Shown: positions 1 through 8,161, counted from the first letter of the stretch. The stretch: DNA of 64,000 bases from JAFARZ01 sp035651595 (GCA_035651595.1 DASRFJ010000241.1:48134-112133); one strand, 5' to 3'. Program-made: numbers and translations. The notes: generated from the sequence alone by a model not told the origin.

Positions 1-536
1 GCATGCGCCAGCGCCTCGGCGTGGCGGCGTGCATGCTCGGCGATCCGGACCTGCTCATCCTCGACGAGCCGATGAACGGGCTGGATCCCGCCGGGATGCA
101 CGAGATGCGGGCGACGATCCGGGGCCTGGTGGACGAGGGACGCACGGTCGTGCTCTCGTCGCACCTGCTGGACGAGGTGGAGCGCACGTGCGACGCGGTC
201 GCGATCGTCGACCAGGGCCGGGTCATCCGCCAGGGCCCGATCCACGAGCTGGTCCGCGGTGCCGACGGCGAAGCGGGCGCCACGGTGCGGGTTGACTGCG
301 CCGAGCCCAGCGCCGCCGCGCGGATCATCGCGCAGGCGTCGATCGCCAGCGGCACCGCGGTCACCGACGACGGGCTGACCGTGACGCTGCCGTCCGGCAC
401 CACCCGGGACACGGTGGCCGAAATCAACCGGCTGCTGGTAACCGGCGGCGTGCGCGTGTACGGCCTCCACGAAGAACGGACGAGCCTGGAGGACTGGTTC
501 TTGTCCGTGACGAGCCGGCTGGGAGCGCGGTCATGA
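1..536 (+). CDS. ABC transporter ATP-binding protein, C-terminal part (5' end outside window)
   Basis: This is the nucleotide-binding subunit of an ABC exporter, cut by the left edge of the window. The visible part opens just inside the signature motif (MRQRL follows the usual LSGG). It then shows Walker B (LLILDEP), the D-loop (GLDPAG) and the switch histidine (SSHLLDE). After this comes a roughly 100-residue C-terminal extension, as in drug or lantibiotic-type exporters of the CcmA class. Its stop overlaps the start of the permease by four bases (ATGA), so the two are translated as a pair. The substrate cannot be told from sequence. The family assignment is secure; only the N-terminal Walker A part is missing, because of the window edge. 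Confidence 0.93.
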   Translation, partial: MRQRLGVAACMLGDPDLLILDEPMNGLDPAGMHEMRATIRGLVDEGRTVVLSSHLLDEVERTCDAVAIVDQGRVIRQGPIHELVRGADGEAGATVRVDCAEPSAAARIIAQASIASGTAVTDDGLTVTLPSGTTRDTVAEINRLLVTGGVRVYGLHEERTSLEDWFLSVTSRLGARS

Positions 537-1558
537 CCGACGTCTCCGTTCCCCGCACCGGTATGTGGCTCCCTACCTGGGGGCTCGTCACGACCCGGCT
601 GCTCGAGCTGCGCAAGCGCCGGGGCCTGATGATCGCCGTCGCGGTGCTCATGCTCGCCCTGCCGGTCCTCGTGCTCGGCCTGCGGCTGATCTTCCACGCC
701 GCCGATCCGAAGACGTACGGGCCGGCCGGCAGCCCCGGCATCTTCGGCGGCATCGTCAACACGATGGCCGAGTTCGGCTTCATCGCCGCCGCCACCCTGG
801 GCACCGCGGCGGGGACCACGGATCTGACCGACGGCATGTTCCGGCACCTGGTGGTGACCGGCCGCTCGCGGCTGGCGCTGTACCTCGCCCGGATCCCCGC
901 GGGCCTGGCGATCCTGCTCCCGGCCCTGGCCCTGGCGTTCTCCGCGGTCTGCCTGGTCACCAGCTACGCGGGCGTGCCGCAGCCGACCTCTATCTCGGTG
1001 GGCGGCGTGCCGGTGCCGCCCGGCCTCGGCCAGGCCGGGCTGGGGACCTGGGAGCGGGCGCACCCGCAGCAGGCCGCGACCGCGTTCGGCCCGCAGCAAA
1101 GCATGGGCAGTGACTACGACCAGTACGCCAGCGCGGAGCTGTCCGGCGAGAACCCGGCCGTCAACGAGATGGTCAAGATCGGACTGTGGCTGGTGCTCGA
1201 CGTGGGTGTCGCGTTCACCGTCGGATTGGGGCTCGGCTCCCTGATCGGACAGCGCACGGTATCGACGATCCTGATGATCGCACTGGTGATCATCGTCACG
1301 CCGATCCTGGCGGACCACGTGATCCCGTACTTCATCGACGGCCAGCGGCTCGACGTCGGCATCGCGCTCGACCAGCTGCGGCCGGCCGGGTTGGCCAGCG
1401 GCACCGGCGACGCCGGCGGCCCCAGGATTTTGTTCGGCGGACACGGGGTGCTCCAGATACCGCCGATGCCGACCTGGGGCATGATCAGCGTCGTCGTCGG
1501 CTGGATCGTCGGCTGGACCGGGATCGGCGCGTGGCGCATGGCAACCCGGGACGCCTGA
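533..1558 (+). CDS. ABC transporter permease
   Basis: A membrane subunit of 341 residues, partner of the ATPase just upstream (ATGA overlap). After a basic N-terminal stretch there is a strong hydrophobic segment at about residues 31-53. Further membrane segments lie near 78-100, 120-150, 215-240, 245-265 and 315-335, giving about six in total. The long loop at about 150-210 is rich in Gly, Pro and Gln and presumably faces outside. The layout matches ABC-2-type exporter permeases, which carry no catalytic motif, so the call rests on topology and on the neighbouring ATPase. The exported substrate is unknown. Confidence 0.85.
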   Translation: MTDVSVPRTGMWLPTWGLVTTRLLELRKRRGLMIAVAVLMLALPVLVLGLRLIFHAADPKTYGPAGSPGIFGGIVNTMAEFGFIAAATLGTAAGTTDLTDGMFRHLVVTGRSRLALYLARIPAGLAILLPALALAFSAVCLVTSYAGVPQPTSISVGGVPVPPGLGQAGLGTWERAHPQQAATAFGPQQSMGSDYDQYASAELSGENPAVNEMVKIGLWLVLDVGVAFTVGLGLGSLIGQRTVSTILMIALVIIVTPILADHVIPYFIDGQRLDVGIALDQLRPAGLASGTGDAGGPRILFGGHGVLQIPPMPTWGMISVVVGWIVGWTGIGAWRMATRDA

Positions 1559-1567
1559 CACCACGGC

Positions 1568-1635
1568 TTTCAACCGGTTGGTTGACACGACGGAAAGTCC
1601 GGGCCTAGGATCTGTTTCAACCAAGAGGTTGAAAC
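1568..1635 (+). promoter_or_regulatory. Promoter with two operator-like palindromes in front of the arsR-type gene
   Basis: A -35 box TTGACA (1582-1587) and a -10-like TAGGAT (1606-1611) are separated by 18 bases. Immediately after the -10 lies a perfect 9-bp inverted repeat, GTTTCAACC (1614-1622) and GGTTGAAAC (1627-1635), with a 4-base spacer. A second related site, TTTCAACCGGTTG (1568-1580), abuts the -35. Both share the half-site TTTCAACC. The arrangement is what is expected of an autoregulated ArsR-family operon; binding by the downstream ArsR protein is inferred. Confidence 0.75.
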
Positions 1636-1643
1636 GAGGAGTC

Positions 1644-2024
1644 ATGGCCGCGGACACGCTGACGAGGGTCTTCTCCGCCCTCGCCGATCCGACGCGCCGC
1701 GACATGGTGGCCAGGCTCGCCGAGGGCGACGCTACGGCGGGCCAGCTGGCCGAGCCGTACCGGATGACGCTTCAGGCCGTCTACAAGCACCTGCGGGTCC
1801 TTGAGGATGCGGGGCTGGTCAGCCGGCCGCACGGTCCGCAACCCCGGCCGGTGCGGCTGGAGACCGAGGTCCTCACCGAGCTGGAGAGCTGGATCGAGCG
1901 GTACCGGCACCGCGCAGAGCAGCGGTACCGTCGCCTGGACGCCCTCTTGGCCACCATGAGCCGCACCGACGACAAGGAGGGCGCCGACGATGTCAGCGAC
2001 CACGCAGACGGCCATCGAGGCTGA
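1644..2024 (+). CDS. ArsR-family winged-helix transcriptional regulator
   Basis: A small DNA-binding repressor of 126 residues. The start at 1644 is chosen because GAGGAG lies six bases upstream and because it directly follows the operator palindrome; an earlier in-frame start at 1578 would lie inside the promoter. The N-terminus (VFSALADPTRRDMVARL) and the recognition region (MTLQAVYKHLRVLEDAGLV) are typical of ArsR proteins of the SdpR-like group. No metal-binding CxC motif is seen, so it is probably not a metal sensor. The gene overlaps the next one, which encodes an SRPBCC (AHSA1-type) protein, a pairing common in actinomycetes. It probably represses its own operon through the GTTTCAACC palindrome. 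Confidence 0.9.
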   Translation: MAADTLTRVFSALADPTRRDMVARLAEGDATAGQLAEPYRMTLQAVYKHLRVLEDAGLVSRPHGPQPRPVRLETEVLTELESWIERYRHRAEQRYRRLDALLATMSRTDDKEGADDVSDHADGHRG

Positions 2025-2472
2025 CCCGAAGCTGCCGATCATCCGGATCACCCGCGAGTTCGCGGCCACGCCCGGGCAGCTGTTCCGCGCACACACCGAC
2101 CCCGCGCTGTTCGCCCAGTGGATCGGCCCGGACGCCGCCGACACCTCGATCGAGCACTGGGACGCCCGCACCGGCGGCAGCTGGCGGTACACCGCCAGGG
2201 TCGGCGGCACAGCGCACAGGTTCCGCGGCTGCTTCCACGACGTGCGCCGGGACCGCATCGTGCAGACCTTCACCTGGGAGGGCGACCCCGACGGCGTCGC
2301 CCTGGAGACCTTGTGGTTCGACGATCTCGGCGGCGGCCGCTCCCGGCTGCGCTCCCAGTCCCTGGTGGACAGCTTTGCGGCCCGTGACGCCTGGCTGGCC
2401 AGCGACATGGAGACCGGCGTCAACGAAGGCTACGCGGCGTTGCAGCGGATGGTCGACGATGGCGCTGTCTGA
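1990..2472 (+). CDS. SRPBCC / AHSA1-like domain protein
   Basis: A 160-residue protein of the START-like (SRPBCC) fold, AHSA1 branch. Family-type features are the opening ITREFAATPGQLFRAHTDP, then W-I-G-P, the central GGSWRY and the closing TGVNEGYAALQRM. The fold makes a hydrophobic ligand pocket; no catalytic residues are assigned. The start at 1990 has an excellent ribosome site (AAGGAGG, eight bases upstream) inside the end of the arsR-type gene, so the two are coupled. It is followed with overlap by a DinB-like gene, making a three-gene operon. Such ArsR/SRPBCC pairs are thought to respond to small organic compounds, but the ligand here is unknown. Confidence 0.88.
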   Translation: MSATTQTAIEADPKLPIIRITREFAATPGQLFRAHTDPALFAQWIGPDAADTSIEHWDARTGGSWRYTARVGGTAHRFRGCFHDVRRDRIVQTFTWEGDPDGVALETLWFDDLGGGRSRLRSQSLVDSFAARDAWLASDMETGVNEGYAALQRMVDDGAV

Positions 2473-3064
2473 GCACCCCGCGGCGTCTGAGCACCCCGCG
2501 GCGCGGCACCGCCAGATCGGCGGGCTGTTCACCGAACGGGTCCTCGGGACCCGCGACTGGGACGCCCTGTCCCCGGTCCCCGGCTGGACCGCGCGCGACG
2601 TGGTGCGCCACCTGACCGAATGGTTGCCCCCGTTCCTGTCCGCGGGCGCGGGCATCGCGCTGCCCGGCGGGCCCCCGGCGGACGAGGACCCGGTACTTGC
2701 CTGGCGGGTGCACTGCGATGCGGTGCAGGCCCTGCTGGACGACCCGGCCACACAGAACCGGATGCTGGCCAACCCGCACATCGGCGAGCTGCCGGTGGAC
2801 CGCGCGGTCGACCAGTTCTACACCGTGGACGTCTTCATGCACACCTGGGATCTGGCCAGGGCCACCGGCCAGGACGACCGGCTGGACGCCGGCCTGTGCG
2901 GCCAGCTGCTGGCCGGCATGACGGAGTTCGAGGAGGCGATGCGCTCCTCCGGCCAGTACGGGGCCAGGGTCGAGGTGCCGGAGGACGCCGGACCCCAGGT
3001 CAGGCTGCTGGGCTTCATCGGCCGTGACCCCTTCTGGTCGCCGCCAAGCGCTGCCATCACCTGA
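2459..3064 (+). CDS. TIGR03086-type / DinB-like (mycothiol-dependent) family protein
   Basis: A 201-residue protein of the DinB/maleylpyruvate-isomerase-like superfamily. The start at 2459 overlaps the end of the SRPBCC gene by 14 bases. Landmarks are WDALSPVPGWTARDVVRHL near the N-terminus (the H of VRHLTEW is a likely metal ligand), then DQFYTVDVFMHTWDLARATG in the middle with the second His, and a short C-terminal domain. In this superfamily three histidines bind a divalent metal and some members use mycothiol. The N-terminus carries an exact duplication of 18 bases (2468-2485 and 2486-2503) that encodes SEHPAA twice, a recent slippage event. Function beyond the family is not known. Confidence 0.8.
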   Translation: MALSEHPAASEHPAARHRQIGGLFTERVLGTRDWDALSPVPGWTARDVVRHLTEWLPPFLSAGAGIALPGGPPADEDPVLAWRVHCDAVQALLDDPATQNRMLANPHIGELPVDRAVDQFYTVDVFMHTWDLARATGQDDRLDAGLCGQLLAGMTEFEEAMRSSGQYGARVEVPEDAGPQVRLLGFIGRDPFWSPPSAAIT

Positions 3065-3103
3065 CGCCTTCCCGGTTCCCGGTGCCGGCGTGATCATTGA
3101 TGC

Positions 3104-4525
3104 ATGGATCTCGCCTACCTGAGCGCCATCGAGGCCCTCGCGCTGTTCCGCGCTCGCGAACTGTCGCCGGTCGAGCTGATGCGTGCCGTCATCGACCGTG
3201 CCGAGAAGACCGAGCCGGTGGTCAACGCGTTCGCGGAGCGTCTGTTCGACGAGGCGCTGTCCCAGGCGCGCGACGCCGAGGCGCCCTACCTGGGCAAGGG
3301 CGGCCAGGATCCGCGTCCGCTGGACGGCATACCGGTGGCCACCAAGGAAAAGCACGCGATCGCGGGGCGGTTGCTGACCGAGGGATCGCTGGTCTTCCGT
3401 CACACGGTCGCCGAGGCGAACGCGCCGGTCATCGACCGGATCCTGGCGGCTGGCGGCATCATCCACGCCCGCACCACCACCCCGGAGTTCAGCTGCGCGT
3501 ACTTCACGCACACGCGGCTGTGGGGCGTGACCCGCAACCCATGGCACACCGGCTACACGCCCGGCGGCTCCTCGGGCGGCTCGGCCGCCGCGCTCGCGGC
3601 CGGCAGCACGCTGCTCGCCTCCGCTTCGGACATCGCCGGCTCCACTCGCGTGCCGGCCGCGTTCACCGGCACGGTCGGCTTCAAGGCGCCCTACGGGCGG
3701 ATCCCGGGCGCTCCCCCGCTGTCCGCCGACTATTACCGCGGCGACGGCCCGCTGGCCAGGACCGTCGCGGACTGCGCCGCGTTCGCCAACGTGCTCATCG
3801 GCCCGGACCCGCGCGACCACACCTCGCTGCGGCCGGCCGTCTACCTGCCGCCGTCATACCAGCCGGCCGCGGGCATGCGCATCGCGCTGTGCCTGCGGCT
3901 CGGCGACTACCCGGTGAGCGCGGAGGTCGAGGCAAGCACCCGGGCGGCGGCGACGGCGCTCGCCGACGCCGGCGCGGTCGTGGCGGAGATCGAACTGCCG
4001 TGGCGGGTCAGCGAGATCCGCCGGACCGTCGCGGCGCACTTCGCGCAGATATTCGGCGCGATCATCGGGGAGATCGCCAGGGACCACCGCGACGAGCTGA
4101 TGCCGTACTCGCTGGCCTTCGCCGACCAGATGGCGGACGCGGCACGGCGCCTGTCGTTCCTCGAGGCGCTGCGCACCGAGACGCGCATGCAGCGCGAACT
4201 CGCCACCGCGATGGCGCCGTTCGACGCGCTGATCTGCCCGGCCACGACGATCCCCGGGCTGCCCGCCGGCGACGACCTGCTGACGCAGCACGGCGACGAC
4301 ACGGTGCTCGGCAAGGCGGAGACGGCCACGATGACGGTTCCGTTCAACATCTGCAACCGCTGCCCGGTGCTGGCCGTGCCGAGCGGCCACGCCGCGAACG
4401 GCCTGCCGCTCGGCATCCAGATCGTCGGCCACACCTACGACGACGCCACCGTCTTCCGGGTCGGCGCCGCCCTGGAGCAGGCCCGCCCCTGGGCCTACAC
4501 CCCCGCGCACCGCCCCGCCCTGTAA
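3104..4525 (+). CDS. Amidase (amidase-signature family)
   Basis: A 473-residue amide hydrolase of the amidase-signature family. The Ser-cisSer-Lys triad can be placed: Lys81 in VATKEKHA, the cis-Ser in the GGSSGGS loop at about 154-160, and the nucleophile Ser180 in DIAGSTRVPAAF. The family more often has GTDxGGSIRxPA at the last site, so SASDIAGSTRVP is a slightly divergent form with the serine kept. The length is normal. The substrate cannot be inferred; members hydrolyse aryl or alkyl amides, carbamates or peptides. It stands alone 39 bases after the DinB-like gene and converges on an arginase relic. Confidence 0.9.
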   Translation: MDLAYLSAIEALALFRARELSPVELMRAVIDRAEKTEPVVNAFAERLFDEALSQARDAEAPYLGKGGQDPRPLDGIPVATKEKHAIAGRLLTEGSLVFRHTVAEANAPVIDRILAAGGIIHARTTTPEFSCAYFTHTRLWGVTRNPWHTGYTPGGSSGGSAAALAAGSTLLASASDIAGSTRVPAAFTGTVGFKAPYGRIPGAPPLSADYYRGDGPLARTVADCAAFANVLIGPDPRDHTSLRPAVYLPPSYQPAAGMRIALCLRLGDYPVSAEVEASTRAAATALADAGAVVAEIELPWRVSEIRRTVAAHFAQIFGAIIGEIARDHRDELMPYSLAFADQMADAARRLSFLEALRTETRMQRELATAMAPFDALICPATTIPGLPAGDDLLTQHGDDTVLGKAETATMTVPFNICNRCPVLAVPSGHAANGLPLGIQIVGHTYDDATVFRVGAALEQARPWAYTPAHRPAL

Positions 4526-4558
4526 ACCTCGAGGGGGCGCCTGGCTGCCGAGGTCAGA

Positions 4559-4888
4559 CATCCCGTCGAGCAGGATGCCGGTGATCAACTCGGCGTACCC
4601 GCCATCCGGGTCCAGGTCGGGATCGTAGACGGTCACCTGGGCGCCTGCCGCGAGCCGACGGGCATGGGTCACGATCGCGTCCTGGTTGCGCAACTTACCG
4701 GGGCGCACCCGATCGGTGTACCGGCCGGGCAGCACCACGCCGGCGTCCACGGCACCTCGCTCGGCGAAACTCCGGTACAGGCCGGCCTCGCGCAGCGCCT
4801 CGGGCGCTTTGGCGCAGCCAGGAACGCTGCCCCGCCGTGGCGGCCGCAGGCCCAGGTTGCTCGGCGCGGACAGGAGCGCGATCGGCAT
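4559..4888 (-). pseudogene. Arginase/agmatinase-family relic with a large internal deletion
   Basis: Read on the minus strand from ATG 4888, the first 80 or so codons look like the N-terminus of an arginase-family protein (IALLSAPSNLGL, then CAKAPEALREAGL and VVLPGRYTD). At about residue 81 (near 4648) the reading jumps to a typical arginase C-terminus (TVYDPDLDPDGGYAELITG). The whole metal-binding core, with the GGDHS, DAHxD and DxDxxDP motifs, is absent although the frame is kept. No stop follows at the expected place, and the frame runs on antisense through the amidase. It is therefore a non-functional remnant from an in-frame deletion of roughly 180 codons. The family call is firm; the exact deletion ends are approximate. 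Confidence 0.75.
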
Positions 4889-5302
4889 GATCAGAGCCTA
4901 GTGTCATCGGCATGTCCACGATCGTTCGCCCGCTCGATGCGTCCTCAGTCCCGAACACCGTGGTGGATTGCCCCTTTGCGGGTGCCTGACCCTTGTTTTC
5001 GAGGGTTAACTCACCACGATGGGGCAATCCACCACATTCATGCAGGGCCAGCCAGTGGGCTGGCGGCATCGTCAAACGAACGTCTGGGCTAGTGGTTCAG
5101 CTGACCAAGCACCACTGTCGTTAGGAGCATGATGGTGGTAAGGGTTAGCAGAACCGCCCGAGTTGGTTGACGGCGGCCGCGCCGCGATGCACGAGGACGT
5201 CGAAGCCCGTGCCGCGGGAAAGCGCATTCCCATGCTGCCGCGCCGTTTTGTCGGCGGCTTTGGGTGGGAGCGTGCCGCGCGGGGTTCCTGGCCGTACTGG
5301 TT
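4889..5302. other. Intergenic region between arginase relic and LacI operator
   Basis: This stretch of about 410 bases has no credible gene. It contains a two-tier palindromic element (4960-5035), described separately. The remainder, including 5040-5300, shows no coding pattern or RNA structure that I can recognise. The open frame upstream of the LacI start, from 5167, has no ribosome site and non-conserved content, and is taken as untranslated leader. Confidence 0.6.
4960..5035. repeat. Two-tier palindromic element, copy 1
   Basis: The outer arms GTGGTGGATTGCCCC (4960-4974) and GGGGCAATCCACCAC (5021-5035) are perfectly complementary over 15 bases. An inner stem ACCCT (4989-4993) / AGGGT (5002-5006) encloses an 8-base loop. 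The spacers between outer and inner arms are both exactly 14 bases. The same 14-5-8-5-14 architecture recurs at 43232-43309 with different but related arm sequence, so this is a repeat family and not a chance hairpin. It could be a miniature mobile element or a structured RNA. Confidence 0.8.
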
Positions 5303-5329
5303 TGGGAAAGTGCTTTCCCAGACTAGACT
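5303..5329 (+). promoter_or_regulatory. LacI-type operator and promoter
   Basis: TGGGAAAGTGCTTTCCCA (5303-5320) is a perfect 8-bp inverted repeat around a central TG, the shape typical of LacI/GalR operators. It is followed by a -10-like TAGACT at 5324-5329. It lies about 60 bases upstream of the LacI-family gene. Autoregulation is inferred from this position. Confidence 0.72.
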
Positions 5330-5379
5330 CGGCGGAAATGCTGCGGGAGGTCACGACCAGCGATGGTTCAGGAGCGGCT

Positions 5380-6495
5380 GTGACAGACACGAGCCAGCGG
5401 CGGCCCCGGCGACCACGCGCCGGGCGCCGCGCGCCGGGGCAGGATGGGGCCAGGCCGGACGGCCGGGTCACCCTTCAGGATGTCGCGGACCTGGCGGGGG
5501 TCTCGCTGACGACCGCGTCCCGGGTGGTCAACGAGGGGTCGCGCAAGGTCGGTGCCGCGATGATCGACCGGGTCAGCCGCGCGGTCGCCGAACTCGGCTA
5601 CGAGGCCAACCTCCAGGCTCGGGCGGTCGCCACCGGCCGCGGCAGCATGATCGGCGTCATGGTGCACAACATTGACGACCCGTATTTTTCCTCCATCGCG
5701 GCCGGCCTGATCGACGTGACGCATGCCCGCAAGCTGCTGGTCTGCATCTCCAGCACGACGAGCAGGGAGGCGGGTGAGTCGGAGTACGTGTCGCTGATGC
5801 GCGCCCAGCGCGCCCGGGCGGTGATCCTGGTCGGCAGCAGGTCCGACAACGGGCCGGCCCGGGAGGCACTGCGCGCCGAGATCGAGGCATTCACCCGGGA
5901 CGGCGGCCGGGTGGTGTGCGTCGGCCAGGACATGCTCGGTGTCGACACGATAATGCCGGAGAACAAGGCCGGCGCGGCCGCGCTGGCCCGTGCCCTGGTT
6001 GCGCTCGGCCACCGGAGCTTCGCGGTACTTGCCGGACCGCGCGACGTGCTCACCGCGCGGGATCGGGCGGACGGGTTCCGGGACGGCCTGTCGGCCTGGT
6101 CGGTCGACCTCGACCCGCGCTGGATCGTGGCGGGCGCCTTCACCCGGGATGGCGGATACGAGGCGATGAGCGCGGTGCTCGCGTCCGGCCCGGCGCGCCC
6201 GGACTGCGTGTTCGCCGTGAACGACGTGATGGCGGTCGGCGCACTGGCCCGGCTGCGGGCCCAAGGCATCGCGGTGCCCGACGACATCGCGGTGGCCGGC
6301 TTCGACGACATCCACACGCTGCGCGATGTCTACCCGCCGCTGACCACCGTCCGGCTGCCGCTGAAGCGGATGGGCGAGATGGCGGCCAGCCTGGTGCTGA
6401 GCGAGGCCGCGTCCGTGCTGCCGCGGATCATCCCGGTCCCGGGCGAGGTCATCCTGCGGGACAGCACGCTGCCCCGTCCGCGTCAGCGCGGGTGA
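5380..6495 (+). CDS. LacI-family transcriptional regulator
   Basis: A sugar-responsive repressor of about 371 residues. The start is set at GTG 5380, preceded by GGAG; ATG 5338 is an in-frame alternative. After a basic tail, the LacI helix-turn-helix lies at about residues 30-50 (VTLQDVADLAGVSLTTASRV), followed by the hinge helix. The periplasmic-binding-like effector domain then runs from IGVMVHNIDDPYF to the end and includes FAVNDVMAVGAL and VAGFDDI. No sugar gene stands next to it, so the effector is unknown; GlgX at 22-24 kb is too far away to be an obvious target. A perfect operator palindrome in front suggests self-control. Confidence 0.92.
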   Translation: MTDTSQRRPRRPRAGRRAPGQDGARPDGRVTLQDVADLAGVSLTTASRVVNEGSRKVGAAMIDRVSRAVAELGYEANLQARAVATGRGSMIGVMVHNIDDPYFSSIAAGLIDVTHARKLLVCISSTTSREAGESEYVSLMRAQRARAVILVGSRSDNGPAREALRAEIEAFTRDGGRVVCVGQDMLGVDTIMPENKAGAAALARALVALGHRSFAVLAGPRDVLTARDRADGFRDGLSAWSVDLDPRWIVAGAFTRDGGYEAMSAVLASGPARPDCVFAVNDVMAVGALARLRAQGIAVPDDIAVAGFDDIHTLRDVYPPLTTVRLPLKRMGEMAASLVLSEAASVLPRIIPVPGEVILRDSTLPRPRQRG

Positions 6496-6506
6496 CGAGG
6501 GTTGTC

Positions 6507-7727
6507 TCAGTTTCCCGCGCACAGGTACGGCCAGGCGTGTGCCACCGACACCAAGGTGACGTAGTGATGCCAGCCAGGGAATGACCGTCCCTCGAAGTGG
6601 CGCAGTCCCGATCCGGTGTACAGCATCTCCAGTTCGGCGTCGACCCGGTCGTGCAATGTGGTGAGCTCCGGCAGTCTGGGCAGCCGCAGCGCGTCGAGCG
6701 TGGTCAGCCAGCTCGCCCGCACTGACCGCCTGATAGATGACCATTCGGCCGCGACGTACCGCGGCGGCCGGGAGTGGGGATGCGGTACGTGGCCCACTGG
6801 CGTAACCGCGGAGTGGCCGGCCCGGGCGCGGCACTCGGCGTCAGCGGACTCGGTAGGCATCCTGGCGACGATGAACTGCGAGCTGCCGTACCGGCCCGCT
6901 GGCAGGTGTGATCGGCTGATCACGGTCGTGTTGCGCTGGATGGAGTCGACGACGAGTTCTCCGAAGGAGAGCGTCTGCGGTGCCGGATGGGCCGATCTGA
7001 CTGTCACCGCGGGTCTGTTCTCCGCTACCCGTAGCACGTAGCGCAGGCCGAGCGACTCCAGCCCGCGGGCCAGGGCGCCCACCCGGGGATGATGGCGGAT
7101 ATCAGCGACGATCGGCGCGGGCGGCAGCCCCCAGTCGGTCACCATCTCATCTATCGCGTTCAGTATGTGGCGACATGTCGGCAGGTAGCGCTCCTCGGCT
7201 GGCACCCGAGCACGCTTGCGGCGTGCCTCGTCCTCGTCCCAGGCCGGAGGCAGCAGGAGGCGCCAGTTCACCGGGCAGCTTCCGCGCTGGCCGGTCAGGA
7301 ACACGGCGATCCCGAGCTGGCAGTTCAGCAACCGGCCTTCCGACTGGACGAACTGCTTTGCGACACCGACAGAACGGTTACCGTTCTTCGGGAACACCAC
7401 CTCCTTGACGACCCATGCCTGTGGCTGGATCGCGTCGAACAGGCGGTATGTAAGATCCCGGCGGACCGGCCGGTAGTCCCAAGTGCTCTGGTTGACGAAT
7501 TGCTGGAGGCACTGCTCGGCGCCGCCGCCCGCCACAAGGTCGGATATCTTTCTGACCGACTTTCTTCCTGGCACGGAGAGCAGGCCGCGTACATATGCTT
7601 CGCCCCACCGCCGCTGATCGGCGCGCGCGAAAGAGTAGAAAAGGTCGTGGCAGTATGCTGACAGCCCGGCGTCGTCGATTTCTGCTTGACGGAGGTATGG
7701 GTCACCAGTATCGACAGTAAGAGTCAT
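6507..7727 (-). CDS. IS701-family transposase-like protein, first catalytic Asp apparently lost
   Basis: A 406-residue protein. The start at ATG 7727 follows GGGGAG. It has clear IS701 landmarks: FARADQRRWGEAYVRGLL, then LQQFVNQSTWDYRPVRRDL, VGVAKQF and NCQLG, and near the end HFEGRSFPGWHHYVTLV. Where the family normally has the first DDE aspartate (VVDDTGFPK), this protein reads WVVKEVVFPK. The second site (VADIRHHPRV) keeps its Asp but not the usual AGYGD. I find no inverted terminal repeats or target duplication around it. It could be a decayed transposase or a domesticated DNA-binding protein next to the PKS. Base composition is somewhat less GC-rich than its left neighbours. Confidence 0.8.
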   Translation of the reverse strand: MTLTVDTGDPYLRQAEIDDAGLSAYCHDLFYSFARADQRRWGEAYVRGLLSVPGRKSVRKISDLVAGGGAEQCLQQFVNQSTWDYRPVRRDLTYRLFDAIQPQAWVVKEVVFPKNGNRSVGVAKQFVQSEGRLLNCQLGIAVFLTGQRGSCPVNWRLLLPPAWDEDEARRKRARVPAEERYLPTCRHILNAIDEMVTDWGLPPAPIVADIRHHPRVGALARGLESLGLRYVLRVAENRPAVTVRSAHPAPQTLSFGELVVDSIQRNTTVISRSHLPAGRYGSSQFIVARMPTESADAECRARAGHSAVTPVGHVPHPHSRPPRYVAAEWSSIRRSVRASWLTTLDALRLPRLPELTTLHDRVDAELEMLYTGSGLRHFEGRSFPGWHHYVTLVSVAHAWPYLCAGN

Positions 7728-8161
7728 CTGAACTCCCCAGAAACTCTGACGCTCAGCCTGCGTCGCCCCAGCCAGCACTAAACTCGCTTCTCGGCGGAAG
7801 AAACATCTCATGCGCTATCAATGTTTGGCGCAATGCCAAAAAGTATCCTTCGAGCGCTCCGATAGCCACGATCTCCCCAGAAGTACGACGCGACGACTAC
7901 GACAGGATTCCTTTCCGTGTTCCGTGCATAGGTTCTCTCTTACCAGCATGGGACAGGCAGACCTGACGAAACAGCAGGAACCTATGGTGGAACTCGCGGT
8001 ACCAGCATCGGTGAGGCCGTTGCCGACGGCGGTGACCAGGCAGGATGCGCTCAGCGGCCACACAGTTCCAGTCCGGCTTGACCGCGATATCCCGCCATGG
8101 CCGACGGCGAGCTGCGAAGCCAGAGCCTAGACTTCTTGCGGGGATGAGTGGAGGACAAACC
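7728..8161. other. Divergent promoter region between IS701-like gene and XRE regulator
   Basis: About 430 bases without a convincing gene. The main visible structure is an inverted repeat TTTGGC (7824-7829) / GCCAAA (7835-7840) with a 5-base spacer, about 97 bases upstream of the IS701-like start. It is a candidate operator for the leftward gene. Short open frames here have no coding character. Confidence 0.45.

Noticed and set aside
2375..2458. Upstream extension of the DinB-like gene
   Set aside because: It reads MRPVTPGWPATWRPAS, a shifted reading of the SRPBCC gene end; ATG 2459 fits the operon overlap.
3097..4584. Long plus-strand frame shadowing the amidase
   Set aside because: Arg- and Ala-rich, typical of a shifted frame in GC-rich DNA; the amidase frame carries all family motifs.
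4600..4888. Whole 344-codon minus-strand frame 3854-4888 as one gene
   Set aside because: Only the first part has arginase likeness; the rest is antisense of the amidase.
6507..7811. Terminal inverted repeats of an insertion sequence around the IS701-like gene
   Set aside because: I looked on both sides for matching ends and direct target repeats and found none that were convincing.
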